This document shows positions 1-8,838 of a stretch of DNA of 64,000 bases, one piece after another (position 1 is the first letter of the stretch; each line of letters opens with the position of its first letter). A program made the translations under genes and the position numbers. The notes under the pieces are model-generated. The model saw only the letters and a list, made by a program, of their open reading frames with translations, was not told the origin of the DNA and ran no database searches. Origin of the DNA: Gemmata sp051859125 (GTDB taxonomy: Bacteria > Planctomycetota > Planctomycetia > Gemmatales > Gemmataceae); NCBI RefSeq assembly GCF_051859125.1, contig NZ_JBHYGG010000046.1, forward strand, positions 1-64,000, in the 5' to 3' direction.

Positions 1-12
1 CCGTGGTGGCCG

Positions 13-76
13 GGTCCGAGCCCGAGCGCCGTGCGCGGGACAACCTGGACCCTCGCTCGGCGCTCGGGCTCGGACC
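13..76. repeat. 19-bp perfect inverted repeat (hairpin)
   Basis: Arms 13-31 and 58-76 are perfect reverse complements (left arm begins GGTCCGAGCCCGAGCGCCG), separated by a 26-nt loop. No T-tract follows. It may be a terminator-type hairpin for a gene off the left edge or a REP-like element. The rest of 77-290 shows no gene I can support. Confidence 0.7.
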
Positions 77-290
77 ACTACGAACCCAACAGACCCGGTA
101 TGAGACGGTACGAACCGAGGGGCGAGGTCGGCCCCCGAGGTCCAACGTCGGGGCACCCTGGAAGTCCCCCTGACTCCCGCGACACCCGGGGACATCCGCC
201 AGAACGGCGACCTCGGCCGGCCCCTGCAAATCGCTGCGGCTCGGGTGGACATCCTTTTCGTACCGCACGGGCCGCGCGCCCCGAGGCGGG

Positions 291-3200
291 TCACGGGAGC
301 TCCTTGATCGCGATGTTCCGGAACCACAGTTGGCCCGCGCCGACCTCGAGTTCGATCGGCCCGCGCCGGGGGAACGGCTTCGTCCTGTCGAGGGAGTTCA
401 GGTACCGCCCGCGGTCCACCACCACCGCGCCGTTGAGCCGCACCGTGATCTCGTTGCCGACCACGGTGATCTGGAACGTGTTCCACTCGCCAACGGGCTT
501 GTCGGCCTTCTTCAGTGGCGCCTTCCACTTGTCGCCCGGCCCGTTGCTCCACAGGCCGCCGGAGCCCGAGCCCTTGTCCGGCCCGAGGGCCGCCGGGTGC
601 TCGTCCGAGTCCCAGATCTGGACCTGCGGGACCCCGCGGACGTGGACCCCGCTGTCGCCGAGCCGCTCGATCTTCCAGTCGAGCGTCAGCTCGAAGTTGC
701 CGTAGTCCTTCGTCGTCTGGAGGTGGGTGCCGCCGTCCTTGCCGTCGTAATTGAGCACCCCGTCCGACGCGCTCCAGTGCTCGAAGGCGTCCTTCGTCCG
801 GGCCCGCAGGAGGTCGTCGTAGGCCTTCTTCGAGAGCGTTGCGCGCTCCCTCAGGTCCACGTACCCCTGCCACCCGTCGAGGGTCTTCCCGCTGAAGAGC
901 GGGGTGAACCCCTTGAACGCCGTCGCGACCCCGAGCTTGTCGAGCTCCAGGACCCGCTTCTCGACCCGCGTCTTCGCCAGACCGGACAACTCGGCGACGG
1001 CCTCGCGGTACCAGTGGCCGGCGCGCCGCTGGAGCTGCGCCCGCGGTCGGCCGCCGGGCGCCTTGGCCGCCAGGTCCCACCAGCCGTCGCCGAGCGCCAC
1101 GCGGTCGGCCGCGGCGGCGGGCCGGGCCACCTCCTGCTCGGCGAGCCGCTTGAACTCCGCGTCGGAGCCGGCCGCGAGCAGCGGCGCGCCCCGGTCCCAG
1201 TCGCCCTTCATGAGGCACAGGAACTTACCGACGGCGGCGCTCGCGTCGGGGTCGTCGGGCCGCGCCTTGAGTGCGGCCCGCGCCCCCTCGGTCGCGTCGT
1301 AGGCCGCCTTCACCTCGGCGACCTCCTTGGACCGCATGCCCGCCTGCTGGACGAGTGTGCCGAGGTTGTTCGCCCGGCCGGTCGCCCCGGCGAGCGCCGC
1401 GAGCCGGTTCGCGACCTCGTAGTTGTCGGCGGCGACCGCGTCGTCGGACAGCGACAGGGCGGTCTCCGCGGCGGTCTTGCGGGCCGGGATGGGTGCGGTC
1501 CGCGCGGCCAGGGCCAGGGCGTCCGCCTTCATCGCCAGGGGGTTGATGTCGAAGAACTTGGCCGCGGCGTCGATCGCGTCCAGGGCCGCGGGCACCGCCC
1601 CGCCCTCGGCGGCGAGGTCCCGCGCCTCGCGGAACAGGACGAACCGGGCCGCCGGGTCGTCCCTGGTCTCGAGCGCCAGGGCCAGGAGCTTCTCGGCGAG
1701 GGCCGCCCGGTCCGCCGGCAGCCGCGCCTTCGCGTAGTCGGCCTTGTACACGTCCTTGACGACCTTCTCGGCGCGGGCCTGGGCCTCGGCGTCGGGCGGG
1801 GCCGGGGACTTCTCGTCCGGCACGGGCGGCGGGTCCTTCGCCCTCGGGGCGCCCGAGCCGACCCCGCGGGTCGCGAAGGCCCAGGTGTCCTTGTTCCCGA
1901 GCCGGTCGGCGTGCGGGTTGCCGGCGGCGATGCGGTCGGCGACGTCGGCGCCGAGGTCCCAGACCTGGCCCGGCTTGTCCGCGTCGGCGACGGACAGGGC
2001 GACCCCCGTCGTGTCGTTGTTGTGGTTGCCGTCCCTCGCGTCCACGCCGAGGACGACCGTGTCGCCCTTCTCGACCTGGAGCACCCTCGCCGCGGGCTGC
2101 GCGTCGCCCCCGACGTCGAGCACGCCGTCCGCGAACGTCACCGCGCGGTCGGCCGCCCGGTGCTCGAGCCACCACGCGACGCCGTTGCCGCCGCCGCGGT
2201 CCAGGTGGGTGACCCGGGCCGCGACGCGGACCTTCCCGGCGATCGGACTCTTCCACACGACCGCGACGGACTCCTTCGGGCCCGGGTGGACCGCGACCCC
2301 GCGGGCCGCCAGTTGAACGCCCTTGGTGTCGGGGATCGCAACCGGCCGGTCCGACGCGTTCGAGATCACCATCAGGTAGTCCGCCCCCTTCCGCCGCCAG
2401 CCGCCGACCGCCGGGGACCCCTCGGCCCTCGGGTACGGCTCCTCCAACAGTTCGAACGAGCCCGGCAGCGGGGCGACCGGAACGGGGTCCTTCGGCTGCA
2501 CCGGCTCGACCGGGTCTTTGGGCTTCGCGGGCTCCCCGGGGTCCTTGGGCTTCGCGGGCTCGACGGGAGCCTTCGGCGGCTGCTTCTTCCCCGGTTCCTT
2601 TTCTTTGACGGCCGCGGGCGCGGGTTCGTCCGGCTTGTTCTGTGCGACCTCCGTCTTCGGCTTCCCGCGGGACATCACGACCGCCGCCGCGCCCCCCGCG
2701 AGCAGGAGCACGACGCCGCCCGCCAGGAGCACCGTCTTGGACGACTTGTTGTTCCTCCGGGCCGGCTTCGACTTCCCGGGCCACGGGGCGTCCTCGACCA
2801 GTTCCACGTCGACTTCGATGACGGGCGCGGAGGGGCGCTTCGAACGGGCGACCGGCACGGGTTCCGATGCGGCGTCGAACACCTCGAACAGCGGCGCGGC
2901 GACATGTGGTGGGGCGATCGGCGGCGCCGCAACCGGTGCGGGTAGGGGGATGCCGAGTGCCGCGGCGGCGGCCCTCCGCGTCCCGTCGTCGAGCGGGGCG
3001 GGGTCGGCGTCGGGGAGGATCTGGTCCAGCCACGGCGTCTGCGGGATCGGCCGGGTGCAGGCGATCGCGAGCCGCCCGACGAGCGCCTGCACGGCGGGGT
3101 CGCCCGTCTCCCACAGCTCGCGCATGACCTTCGACCCGGCGGGCTTCTGGAAGTCCTCCTCGGTGAACAGCAGGTTGTCGCCGTTGTCGTACTTCTCCCA

Positions 3201-3917
3201 CAGGGCCGGGCCGCACGCGGCGAGCCCGCGGAGGGCGGTCGCGACGACGAGGTGCGGGAACCGGTCGACGTCCCGCGAGTACGCGCCGGTTTTGGCGCGG
3301 GCCGGGTGCTGGTACGACGGGTGCCCGGACTCGCCCGACGGGGTGTTCGCCAGCGCCGGGACGTACATGCCGTCGTAGTCGATGAGCTTCAGCCCGTAGG
3401 CCCCGGGCCGCGAGCCGGCCACGAGCAGCACGTTGCCGTGCTGGAGGTCGGCGTGCGCGACGCCCGCCTCGCGGAGCCGCTTGCACAGCTTGGCCCACAT
3501 CTGCCCGAGCGCCACCAGGACGTTCGGCCTGCCCGCGTTCTCGCGGACCACCTGGTTGAAGAGGAGCCCCTCGACCCACTCCATCTTCACGACCGGCCGG
3601 CCGACGCCGCCGACGCGGACCCCCTCCGCGAGGAACTCGAACCCGACAGTGAACGGGAAGTCGGCCTCGGCCAGCGCCTCGGTGATCGCCGCGTACCGGT
3701 CGCCGAGCCCGGTGACGGGGCGGGTGAAGCACTTGACGGCCCACTCGCGGCCGTCGGCGGCGCGGACCTGGTACACGTCGGCGAAGTTGCCGGACCGCGG
3801 GAGCGGCAGGCCGTGCGCGCCCACGACCGTCTCGCCGTCCTTCAGGTCGGGGTCGGTGAACGCCAGCCGCGGGTTCTGCAGGGCCTCGTTGAAGTCCTGC
3901 GACATCGGCCAACTCAT
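291..3917 (-). CDS. Membrane-anchored TerY-P-triad protein kinase with C-terminal DUF1080 domain
   Basis: 1208 aa. Residues about 15-290 form a protein-kinase-like fold of the YegI type: a nucleotide-loop region near GNFADVYQV, the lysine in WAVKCF, the catalytic loop HADLQHGN (D157, N162) and DYDG in place of DFG. A Lys/Pro-rich stretch and one hydrophobic helix follow (about 394-416), then a Pro-Lys-Asp repeat linker, a beta-rich region (about 480-690), a helical repeat-like region, and a DUF1080 domain (about 1000-1205; starts FTPLFSGKTLDGW). DUF1080 is the LamG-like 3-keto-glycoside hydrolase/sugar-binding family. The start ATG (3917) overlaps the PP2C stop as ATGA and has AGGAGGT upstream, so the long upstream open frame is not used. 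Topology predicts a cytoplasmic kinase and an exported DUF1080 sensor. Catalytic activity of the DUF1080 domain is not shown. Confidence 0.88.
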   Translation of the reverse strand: MSWPMSQDFNEALQNPRLAFTDPDLKDGETVVGAHGLPLPRSGNFADVYQVRAADGREWAVKCFTRPVTGLGDRYAAITEALAEADFPFTVGFEFLAEGVRVGGVGRPVVKMEWVEGLLFNQVVRENAGRPNVLVALGQMWAKLCKRLREAGVAHADLQHGNVLLVAGSRPGAYGLKLIDYDGMYVPALANTPSGESGHPSYQHPARAKTGAYSRDVDRFPHLVVATALRGLAACGPALWEKYDNGDNLLFTEEDFQKPAGSKVMRELWETGDPAVQALVGRLAIACTRPIPQTPWLDQILPDADPAPLDDGTRRAAAAALGIPLPAPVAAPPIAPPHVAAPLFEVFDAASEPVPVARSKRPSAPVIEVDVELVEDAPWPGKSKPARRNNKSSKTVLLAGGVVLLLAGGAAAVVMSRGKPKTEVAQNKPDEPAPAAVKEKEPGKKQPPKAPVEPAKPKDPGEPAKPKDPVEPVQPKDPVPVAPLPGSFELLEEPYPRAEGSPAVGGWRRKGADYLMVISNASDRPVAIPDTKGVQLAARGVAVHPGPKESVAVVWKSPIAGKVRVAARVTHLDRGGGNGVAWWLEHRAADRAVTFADGVLDVGGDAQPAARVLQVEKGDTVVLGVDARDGNHNNDTTGVALSVADADKPGQVWDLGADVADRIAAGNPHADRLGNKDTWAFATRGVGSGAPRAKDPPPVPDEKSPAPPDAEAQARAEKVVKDVYKADYAKARLPADRAALAEKLLALALETRDDPAARFVLFREARDLAAEGGAVPAALDAIDAAAKFFDINPLAMKADALALAARTAPIPARKTAAETALSLSDDAVAADNYEVANRLAALAGATGRANNLGTLVQQAGMRSKEVAEVKAAYDATEGARAALKARPDDPDASAAVGKFLCLMKGDWDRGAPLLAAGSDAEFKRLAEQEVARPAAAADRVALGDGWWDLAAKAPGGRPRAQLQRRAGHWYREAVAELSGLAKTRVEKRVLELDKLGVATAFKGFTPLFSGKTLDGWQGYVDLRERATLSKKAYDDLLRARTKDAFEHWSASDGVLNYDGKDGGTHLQTTKDYGNFELTLDWKIERLGDSGVHVRGVPQVQIWDSDEHPAALGPDKGSGSGGLWSNGPGDKWKAPLKKADKPVGEWNTFQITVVGNEITVRLNGAVVVDRGRYLNSLDRTKPFPRRGPIELEVGAGQLWFRNIAIKELP

Positions 3918-4666
3918 GGGACCTCCTCGTGGGCGGGCAAGCGGATCCCGATCAGGGACGCGTCGTCGTTGGTCGCGGTCTGGACGGCGGCGAGCCACGC
4001 CAGCACCGGGGCCGGGTCGCGGGTGCGGAGCCCGGCGCGAACGGCGGCGAGGGCCGGCCCGAGCGCCGCCGGGTCGAGCAGCCGGGCCGCGGCCGCGTCG
4101 GTGGCGAGCAGGAGCAGGTCGCCCGGGGCCGCGCGGCCGGCGAGCCACTCGGGCTCGGGGCACGGCACCTCGGCGGAACTGGGCACGAGCCGCGGCCGGT
4201 TCCCGAACGCGGCCGGGCTGGTCAGCGGGAACGCCGCCAGCAGCGCGTCGCCCCGGGCGTGCAGCAGGCAACTGTCGCCGACGGCGGCCGCCCGCCAGCC
4301 CCACCCGGGCGCCGCCGCGGAGCGGCGGACCTCCAGCCCGGCGACGGTGGCGAACGAACCCTCCTGCTGCTTGGCGACCGCGTACCAGGGCAGGGGGCCG
4401 GCGGCCGCGGCCCGCGACCCCCAGTCGCGGCGGGCCCCGTTGAGCCAACCCGGAAAGGTCGCCGGCGTTGGCGGCAGGTCGACGAAGGCGGCGGCGAGGC
4501 GGGCGGCCCACGGGCCGGACTCCCAGCCCTCCGTCGCGCCGTCGGCGACCGCGAAGCGCAGGCCGTCGGCCGAGGCCGCGGTCGCGTCCTCGTTCTCCTC
4601 CGGGCGGTTCCCGACCTTCGGGAGCGTGCCGGTGATCCACTCGGTGACGGGCCGTGCCGCGGTCAT
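3914..4666 (-). CDS. PP2C-family protein phosphatase of the triad
   Basis: 250 aa. PP2C metal-site motifs occur in order: the acidic NEDA near the N-terminus, AVADGATEG, VGDS, LLLATDA and C-terminal NDDAS. It is compact and lacks extra domains, as in E. coli YegK-like phosphatases. It sits 5 nt after the vWA gene stop and overlaps the kinase start by 4 nt (ATGA), indicating translational coupling. Role inferred from family and context: it reverses phosphorylation by the neighbouring kinase, possibly on the vWA protein. The ATG at 4666 is the first start after the vWA stop; its Shine-Dalgarno is weak, consistent with coupled translation. Confidence 0.85.
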   Translation of the reverse strand: MTAARPVTEWITGTLPKVGNRPEENEDATAASADGLRFAVADGATEGWESGPWAARLAAAFVDLPPTPATFPGWLNGARRDWGSRAAAAGPLPWYAVAKQQEGSFATVAGLEVRRSAAAPGWGWRAAAVGDSCLLHARGDALLAAFPLTSPAAFGNRPRLVPSSAEVPCPEPEWLAGRAAPGDLLLLATDAAAARLLDPAALGPALAAVRAGLRTRDPAPVLAWLAAVQTATNDDASLIGIRLPAHEEVP

Positions 4667-4671
4667 GCCGG

Positions 4672-5511
4672 TCACCGCCCGGTCGGGGTGATGCGCGTGC
4701 CGATGTCCAGGAACCGCACGATCGCGGTCGGGTCGGCGTTGAGGACCACGCCGCGCGCGCCGGGCCTCACCGGGTGGCCCTCGGCCCTGGCCGCGTCCCA
4801 CAACTTGGGCGGCAGTTCGCTCGACATGCGGAACAAGAGCTTGGAGAAGTTGTCGGTGAACGTCTCCTCGCCGGCGGGGAAGTAGTCCGCGGGCACCGGC
4901 TTGCTGGAGATGAGCAGGTTGAACAGCAGCGTGGCCCCGTCGCTGGTCGCGAGGGCCTGGAGCTTGCGGGCGTTCTCGAGCGGGTTCCCGTCGCTGGGGA
5001 CGCCGTCGGTCAGGTTCAGCACCATGGGCGGGTACGCGTCCGGGAACGCATCGACGAACCCCTGCACGGCGAGGCCGGCCGCGGCCATCACGGCGCACAT
5101 CGGCGTCTTGCCGTCGGCCTCGGCGTCGAACCAGACCGGGAACTTGATCGGTTGCTCGATCACGCCGCCGGCGCCGTCCGGGACGAGCTTGGTGCGGTTC
5201 TCGACGCGGAGCGGGAGGTTGCCGACGCGGCTGACCGGGACGAGGACGTCGAACGGGGCGGTGCCGCCGAGCCCGGCCCGGATGTCCCTGCCGTACCCGA
5301 GGACGCCGACGCGGAAGTAGTCGCGGACCCCGTCGGCCTTGGCCGACCGCAGGACCACGTTCTGGATCAGGCGGTTGACGGCGTCGGCGACGACCTCGGC
5401 CTTCGACTGGCCGGCCCCGCCGACGAACGGCTCGCTCATCGAGCCGGACTGGTCGATGAGGAAGAGGAGGCACGCCGGGTTGGTTCGGGTGATCTGGGCA
5501 CCGTAGGGCAT
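4672..5511 (-). CDS. TerY-type von Willebrand factor A domain protein
   Basis: 279 aa, one vWA domain. A full MIDAS is visible: D20-x-S22-x-S24 (LIDQSGSMS), a later Thr region, and the Asp in LNLTDGVPSDG. It is the first gene of a vWA / PP2C / kinase operon, the arrangement of the TerY-P triad known beside tellurite-resistance-type stress systems and of E. coli yegL-yegK-yegI. vWA proteins of this group are thought to be scaffolds or phosphorylation targets. The ATG at 5511 is preceded by GAGAGG at good spacing; a GTG at 5535 in frame is less likely. No ter genes (TerC, TerD) are in the window, so the upstream stimulus is unknown. Confidence 0.85.
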   Translation of the reverse strand: MPYGAQITRTNPACLLFLIDQSGSMSEPFVGGAGQSKAEVVADAVNRLIQNVVLRSAKADGVRDYFRVGVLGYGRDIRAGLGGTAPFDVLVPVSRVGNLPLRVENRTKLVPDGAGGVIEQPIKFPVWFDAEADGKTPMCAVMAAAGLAVQGFVDAFPDAYPPMVLNLTDGVPSDGNPLENARKLQALATSDGATLLFNLLISSKPVPADYFPAGEETFTDNFSKLLFRMSSELPPKLWDAARAEGHPVRPGARGVVLNADPTAIVRFLDIGTRITPTGR

Positions 5512-5968
5512 CGGGCGCCTCTCAGTTGATTGCACAGGCGGAGGTCATTTTATAAAGCTCGGTCGAAATATTGTAAACCCTCTCCCTCTAGTAATTTTGC
5601 TCCGCGACGCGGGGTGCGACCGCGCCTTTCCCGATCACAATAGGTTTCACACGGACCCACAACGACCTTCGCACCGCGGGCTGCCCTTGGGCGGGACGGG
5701 AACGCGCTCGGTCCGTGAACTTCACCACCGGCGCGAGGTGTCGAATCACGGCGCACCGCGGCCGAGCGAAGTCCGGTCCAATCTGATTGCGTTCCGATCG
5801 TCGGGAACATAAATTGGGTTCCGACACGCACGCGTTCCGCAGCGGGTTCCCGTTGAACTGTCGGTCGCCGCCCGCGTCGGCCCCGGCGCAGTGCGAACCG
5901 GCCCGCGGTCCGTTCCCGGTGCCGGCCAGTTCCGGCCCCGCCACTGCCCCCGTACTCAAGGAGCCCGG
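5512..5968. promoter_or_regulatory. Divergent intergenic region with AT-rich core
   Basis: 457 bp between the divergent vWA triad and the protease gene. The stretch 5547-5600 is unusually AT-rich for this genome (TTTTATAAAG, AAATATTGTAAAC) and probably holds promoter elements, most likely for the triad, but I cannot assign -35/-10 boxes. The middle contains one copy of a dispersed repeat (see 5657-5795). No gene seen. Confidence 0.4.
5657..5795. repeat. Dispersed non-coding repeat, copy A
   Basis: By eye this segment aligns with 31622-31750 in the same orientation at roughly 70-75% identity. Shared blocks include CCACA-CGACC-TCGC, GGCGGGA-GG-AACG, CTCG and GTGAACT-CACCA-CG. Both copies lie roughly 100-150 bp upstream of a minus-strand gene start (5511 and 31517). 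Either a decayed mobile element or a shared promoter-proximal element. Boundaries approximate. Confidence 0.45.
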
Positions 5969-8671
5969 ATGCCACTCTCTCGCCCCGCGGTGCCGAGGCC
6001 GGTCCGCCTCGTTCGCCTCCTGATCGGCGTGTGGGCGGTGGCGACGGCCGCCGGCACCGCCGCCGCCGAGCCCCCCAAGTTCAACATCGGCGAGAGCCGG
6101 AAGAGCGTGGTCCTCGTGAAGCGGATCACCCCCGGGGTCGGGCCTTCGGTCGGCTCGGGGTTCCTCGCGTCCGCCGACGGCCTCGTCTACACGAACCGCC
6201 ACGTCGCGGTGCCGCCCGATGACACCATCAAGGGCTCCATCGTCCTCGTCGGGGTGCCGTCCGCGAAGGACCCGGAGGTGCTCGAGTACTTCCGCGCCGA
6301 GGTCGTGCACGCCCCACCAAAGAAGGACGACCTCGACTTCGCCGTGCTCAAGATCGCCCGGAAGGGCGGGCCGGCGTTCCAGCCGCTGCCCCTCGCGGCC
6401 GAGCGGCTCGACCTCGGGAGTGAGGTCGCGGCCCTGGGGTTCCCGCGGGTGCTGGACAGTCAGCCGAACCTGTCGTTCACCAAGGGGAGCGTGTCCGTCG
6501 GGCGCGTGCGGCTCGGGGAGCGGTCGTACTACCAGACGGACGCCGCCGTCAACCCGGGGAACTCCGGCGGGCCGCTCCTGAACGCCAAGGGCGAGGCGGT
6601 CGGCATCGTCACCCTCAAGAAGCGGGACGCCAACAACATCGGGTTCGCGCTGCACTTGGGCGAGGTCAAGGACGCCGCCGAGCAGGCCGGGCGGCTGGCC
6701 GCGAAGGTCGCGCCGGAGCCGGGGCCGCTCGACCCCAAGAGCATGCCCGTGGTCGCCAGCATCGCCCCCAAGAAGGACAACTGGGACGTGGTGGGCGGCG
6801 AGCTGCGCGAGCAGAAGGGGGCGCTGGTCATTGACAGCAACGGGGGGCCGTACTGGGTGGCGAGCAAGGAGCCGCTGCCCCAGGACTTCCAGCTCGTGAT
6901 CCAGTGCCACGTCGACCTGCTGGTCGGCAGCCAGCGGCTCCAGCCGTCGCAGCGGTCGATCCTCCGGACCCTGTGCGTCCGGTTCGACACCGCCGACACC
7001 AAGACGATGGTCCTCGAGCGGAAGGGGACCCTGCTCCAGTTCACGCACGACCGAATGCTCCTGTTCAAGGAGGGCGGGGCCGACGCGGAGAAGGTCGTTC
7101 CGAGGGGCAACCCGGACGACCCGTTCGTGCTCGTGATCACCCGGCAGGGGGGCGACTACACGGTCGCCGTCGACGGCGAGATCGTGCTGAGGCACCGCGA
7201 CGACAAGCCGCTCACGGGCGGGCACAAGTTCTGCCTCGGCGGATACCTCTCGCGCATGTACATCGGCGAGGTGTCGGTTACCAAACTGGAGCCCGTGAAG
7301 GGCGTCACGCCGGTGCCGGTGCCGGTGCCGCCCAAGGTGCCGGTGCCGCCCAAGGTGTCGGTCAAGGGGCCGGTTCCGCTCCCCGCCATCGCCCCGGGCG
7401 CGGTGGTCGCGGCGGGGAAGCCGGTGGACCTCCCCGGCACGGTCGGCGCGGTCGCGGTCGGCGGGGGCGGCCGGTTCATCTGCCTGTACATCCCGTCCGA
7501 GCGCAAGGTCGCGGTGTTCGATGCCACGCAGCAGAAGGTGGTCAAACTCCTCCCGGTTGCCGGGGAAGGGGCGCTGGTCGCCGCGGGGGCGGAGAAGCTG
7601 TTCATCGTCAGTCCCGGCGAGCGGGCCGTTCAGCGGTGGGACTTGACCACGTTCGAGAAGGAGAAGACGGCCCTGATCGAGGGCAAGGGGGCGATCAAGG
7701 TCGCGCTGATGGGGTCGGCCTCGGCCGGCCCACTGTGGCTGGTCGGCGGTGAGCAGGTGAGTGTGCTGGACGCCCAGACGCTGCTCCCGCTCGTACTTAA
7801 GGCGGAACCGAAGGCCCGGGTTCAGGGCGTCGGCGAGGGGGTCCGGGTGTCCGCCGACGGCGGGACGATCGGAACGTGGCGGTTCGGCACGTCGCCGTCC
7901 GGGTTCACGGTCATTACCCTGGCGGACCAGGCCCTCAAGTACCACTACGGCCACCAGTCGGTCGGCCACCTCACCCCCGGGCCGGACGGGCAGGTCATTT
8001 ACACCGCCCAGGGGCGGTTCACCCCGGAGGGTAAGTCGGCCGGGGAAGCGGACAGCGGGGACGCACAGAAGGGGCGGGGTATCCCGTACTGCTTCCCGGC
8101 CGCCGAGGGAAGCAGCCTGTACCTGACCGTCACCCTGCCGTACTCCCACGGCAACAAATTCGGGGACCCCAGGAACCCGATCCACTTGGGCGTCCGCTGG
8201 GCGACGGACGGCCAGAAGCTGACCGAGTTACCGGAGGTCCCCCTCGCGGACATCACGGCCTTTGACCGCGAACCGATCGGAAACGATCAGCGGTTCATGC
8301 TCCTTCCCTCGGCGAAGCTGCTGGTGGTGCTCTCGCCGAAGAACGACAAACTGCTGCTCTACCCGTTCGACCTCGATGCCGCGTTGGAGAAGTCGGGGAA
8401 GGACTACCTCTTGGTGGAGTCGCCGCGGTTGGTCCGGGTGATCCGCGGCGCGGCGTTCGCCTACGCCCTGACGGTCCGGTCGAAAAAGGGCGGGGTGAAG
8501 GTGAAGCTCGAGAGCCGCCCCGAGGGGATGAGTGTCTCCCCCGACGGCAAGATCGCGTGGGCGGTGCCGAAGGGGTTCGCCGAGTCGGAGGTGAGCGTGC
8601 TTCTCACCGTGGCCGACGCGGCGGGCCAGGAAGTGCTGCACTCGTTCAAACTCGCCGTCCGCGACCCGTAG
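5969..8671 (+). CDS. Secreted trypsin-like serine protease with sugar-binding-like and beta-propeller regions
   Basis: 900 aa. A signal peptide is visible (basic start, hydrophobic LLIGVWAVATAAG, AAA cleavage-like site near residue 33). The protease domain (about 35-250) has a complete catalytic triad: H78 (TNRHVAV), D123 (DLDFAVLK) and S199 (NPGNSGGP), as in DegP/HtrA-like enzymes, but no PDZ domain is seen. Residues about 265-445 resemble a DUF1080/LamG-like beta-sandwich. A Pro-Val-Lys linker follows, and the C-terminal half (about 475-900) has repeated beta-propeller-like strands (FDATQQKVV, VLDAQTL, AVSV/SPDG-like turns). The start ATG has AAGGAG 5 nt upstream, so the longer open frame is rejected. 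It is monocistronic, divergent from the triad. Role inferred: envelope protein processing. Confidence 0.85.
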   Translation: MPLSRPAVPRPVRLVRLLIGVWAVATAAGTAAAEPPKFNIGESRKSVVLVKRITPGVGPSVGSGFLASADGLVYTNRHVAVPPDDTIKGSIVLVGVPSAKDPEVLEYFRAEVVHAPPKKDDLDFAVLKIARKGGPAFQPLPLAAERLDLGSEVAALGFPRVLDSQPNLSFTKGSVSVGRVRLGERSYYQTDAAVNPGNSGGPLLNAKGEAVGIVTLKKRDANNIGFALHLGEVKDAAEQAGRLAAKVAPEPGPLDPKSMPVVASIAPKKDNWDVVGGELREQKGALVIDSNGGPYWVASKEPLPQDFQLVIQCHVDLLVGSQRLQPSQRSILRTLCVRFDTADTKTMVLERKGTLLQFTHDRMLLFKEGGADAEKVVPRGNPDDPFVLVITRQGGDYTVAVDGEIVLRHRDDKPLTGGHKFCLGGYLSRMYIGEVSVTKLEPVKGVTPVPVPVPPKVPVPPKVSVKGPVPLPAIAPGAVVAAGKPVDLPGTVGAVAVGGGGRFICLYIPSERKVAVFDATQQKVVKLLPVAGEGALVAAGAEKLFIVSPGERAVQRWDLTTFEKEKTALIEGKGAIKVALMGSASAGPLWLVGGEQVSVLDAQTLLPLVLKAEPKARVQGVGEGVRVSADGGTIGTWRFGTSPSGFTVITLADQALKYHYGHQSVGHLTPGPDGQVIYTAQGRFTPEGKSAGEADSGDAQKGRGIPYCFPAAEGSSLYLTVTLPYSHGNKFGDPRNPIHLGVRWATDGQKLTELPEVPLADITAFDREPIGNDQRFMLLPSAKLLVVLSPKNDKLLLYPFDLDAALEKSGKDYLLVESPRLVRVIRGAAFAYALTVRSKKGGVKVKLESRPEGMSVSPDGKIAWAVPKGFAESEVSVLLTVADAAGQEVLHSFKLAVRDP

Positions 8672-8688
8672 CCGACGAGGTGGACCCC

Positions 8689-8702
8689 CACGCCCGGGCG
8701 TG
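8689..8702. terminator. Short GC palindrome between convergent genes
   Basis: CACGCCCGGGCGTG is a perfect 14-nt palindrome 18 nt after the protease stop, in the gap between that gene and the convergent DUF1559 gene. A further CCGGGCGTG lies just downstream and could pair alternatively. No T-run, so a terminator role is only suggested. Confidence 0.3.
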
Positions 8703-8838
8703 ACCGGCCGGGCGTGTTCCGTGCCATCAATTTCCGTAAGCATCCGCTCGGTGTTGAACCCGGCACCACCTCGGGACTCGACCAACTGCTCCGGGTCAGT
8801 CCCGTCCGACTCGGCCCGATCTACAAGAGAAGTTCCGG

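Noticed and set aside
330..2945. 871-codon plus-strand open frame opposite the triad kinase
   Set aside because: Antisense shadow: Arg/Gly/Val-rich composition, no motifs, and the opposite strand has clear kinase and DUF1080 motifs.
5588..8185. 865-codon minus-strand frame opposite the protease
   Set aside because: Shadow of the protease; His/Arg/Leu-rich, no domain, no start context.
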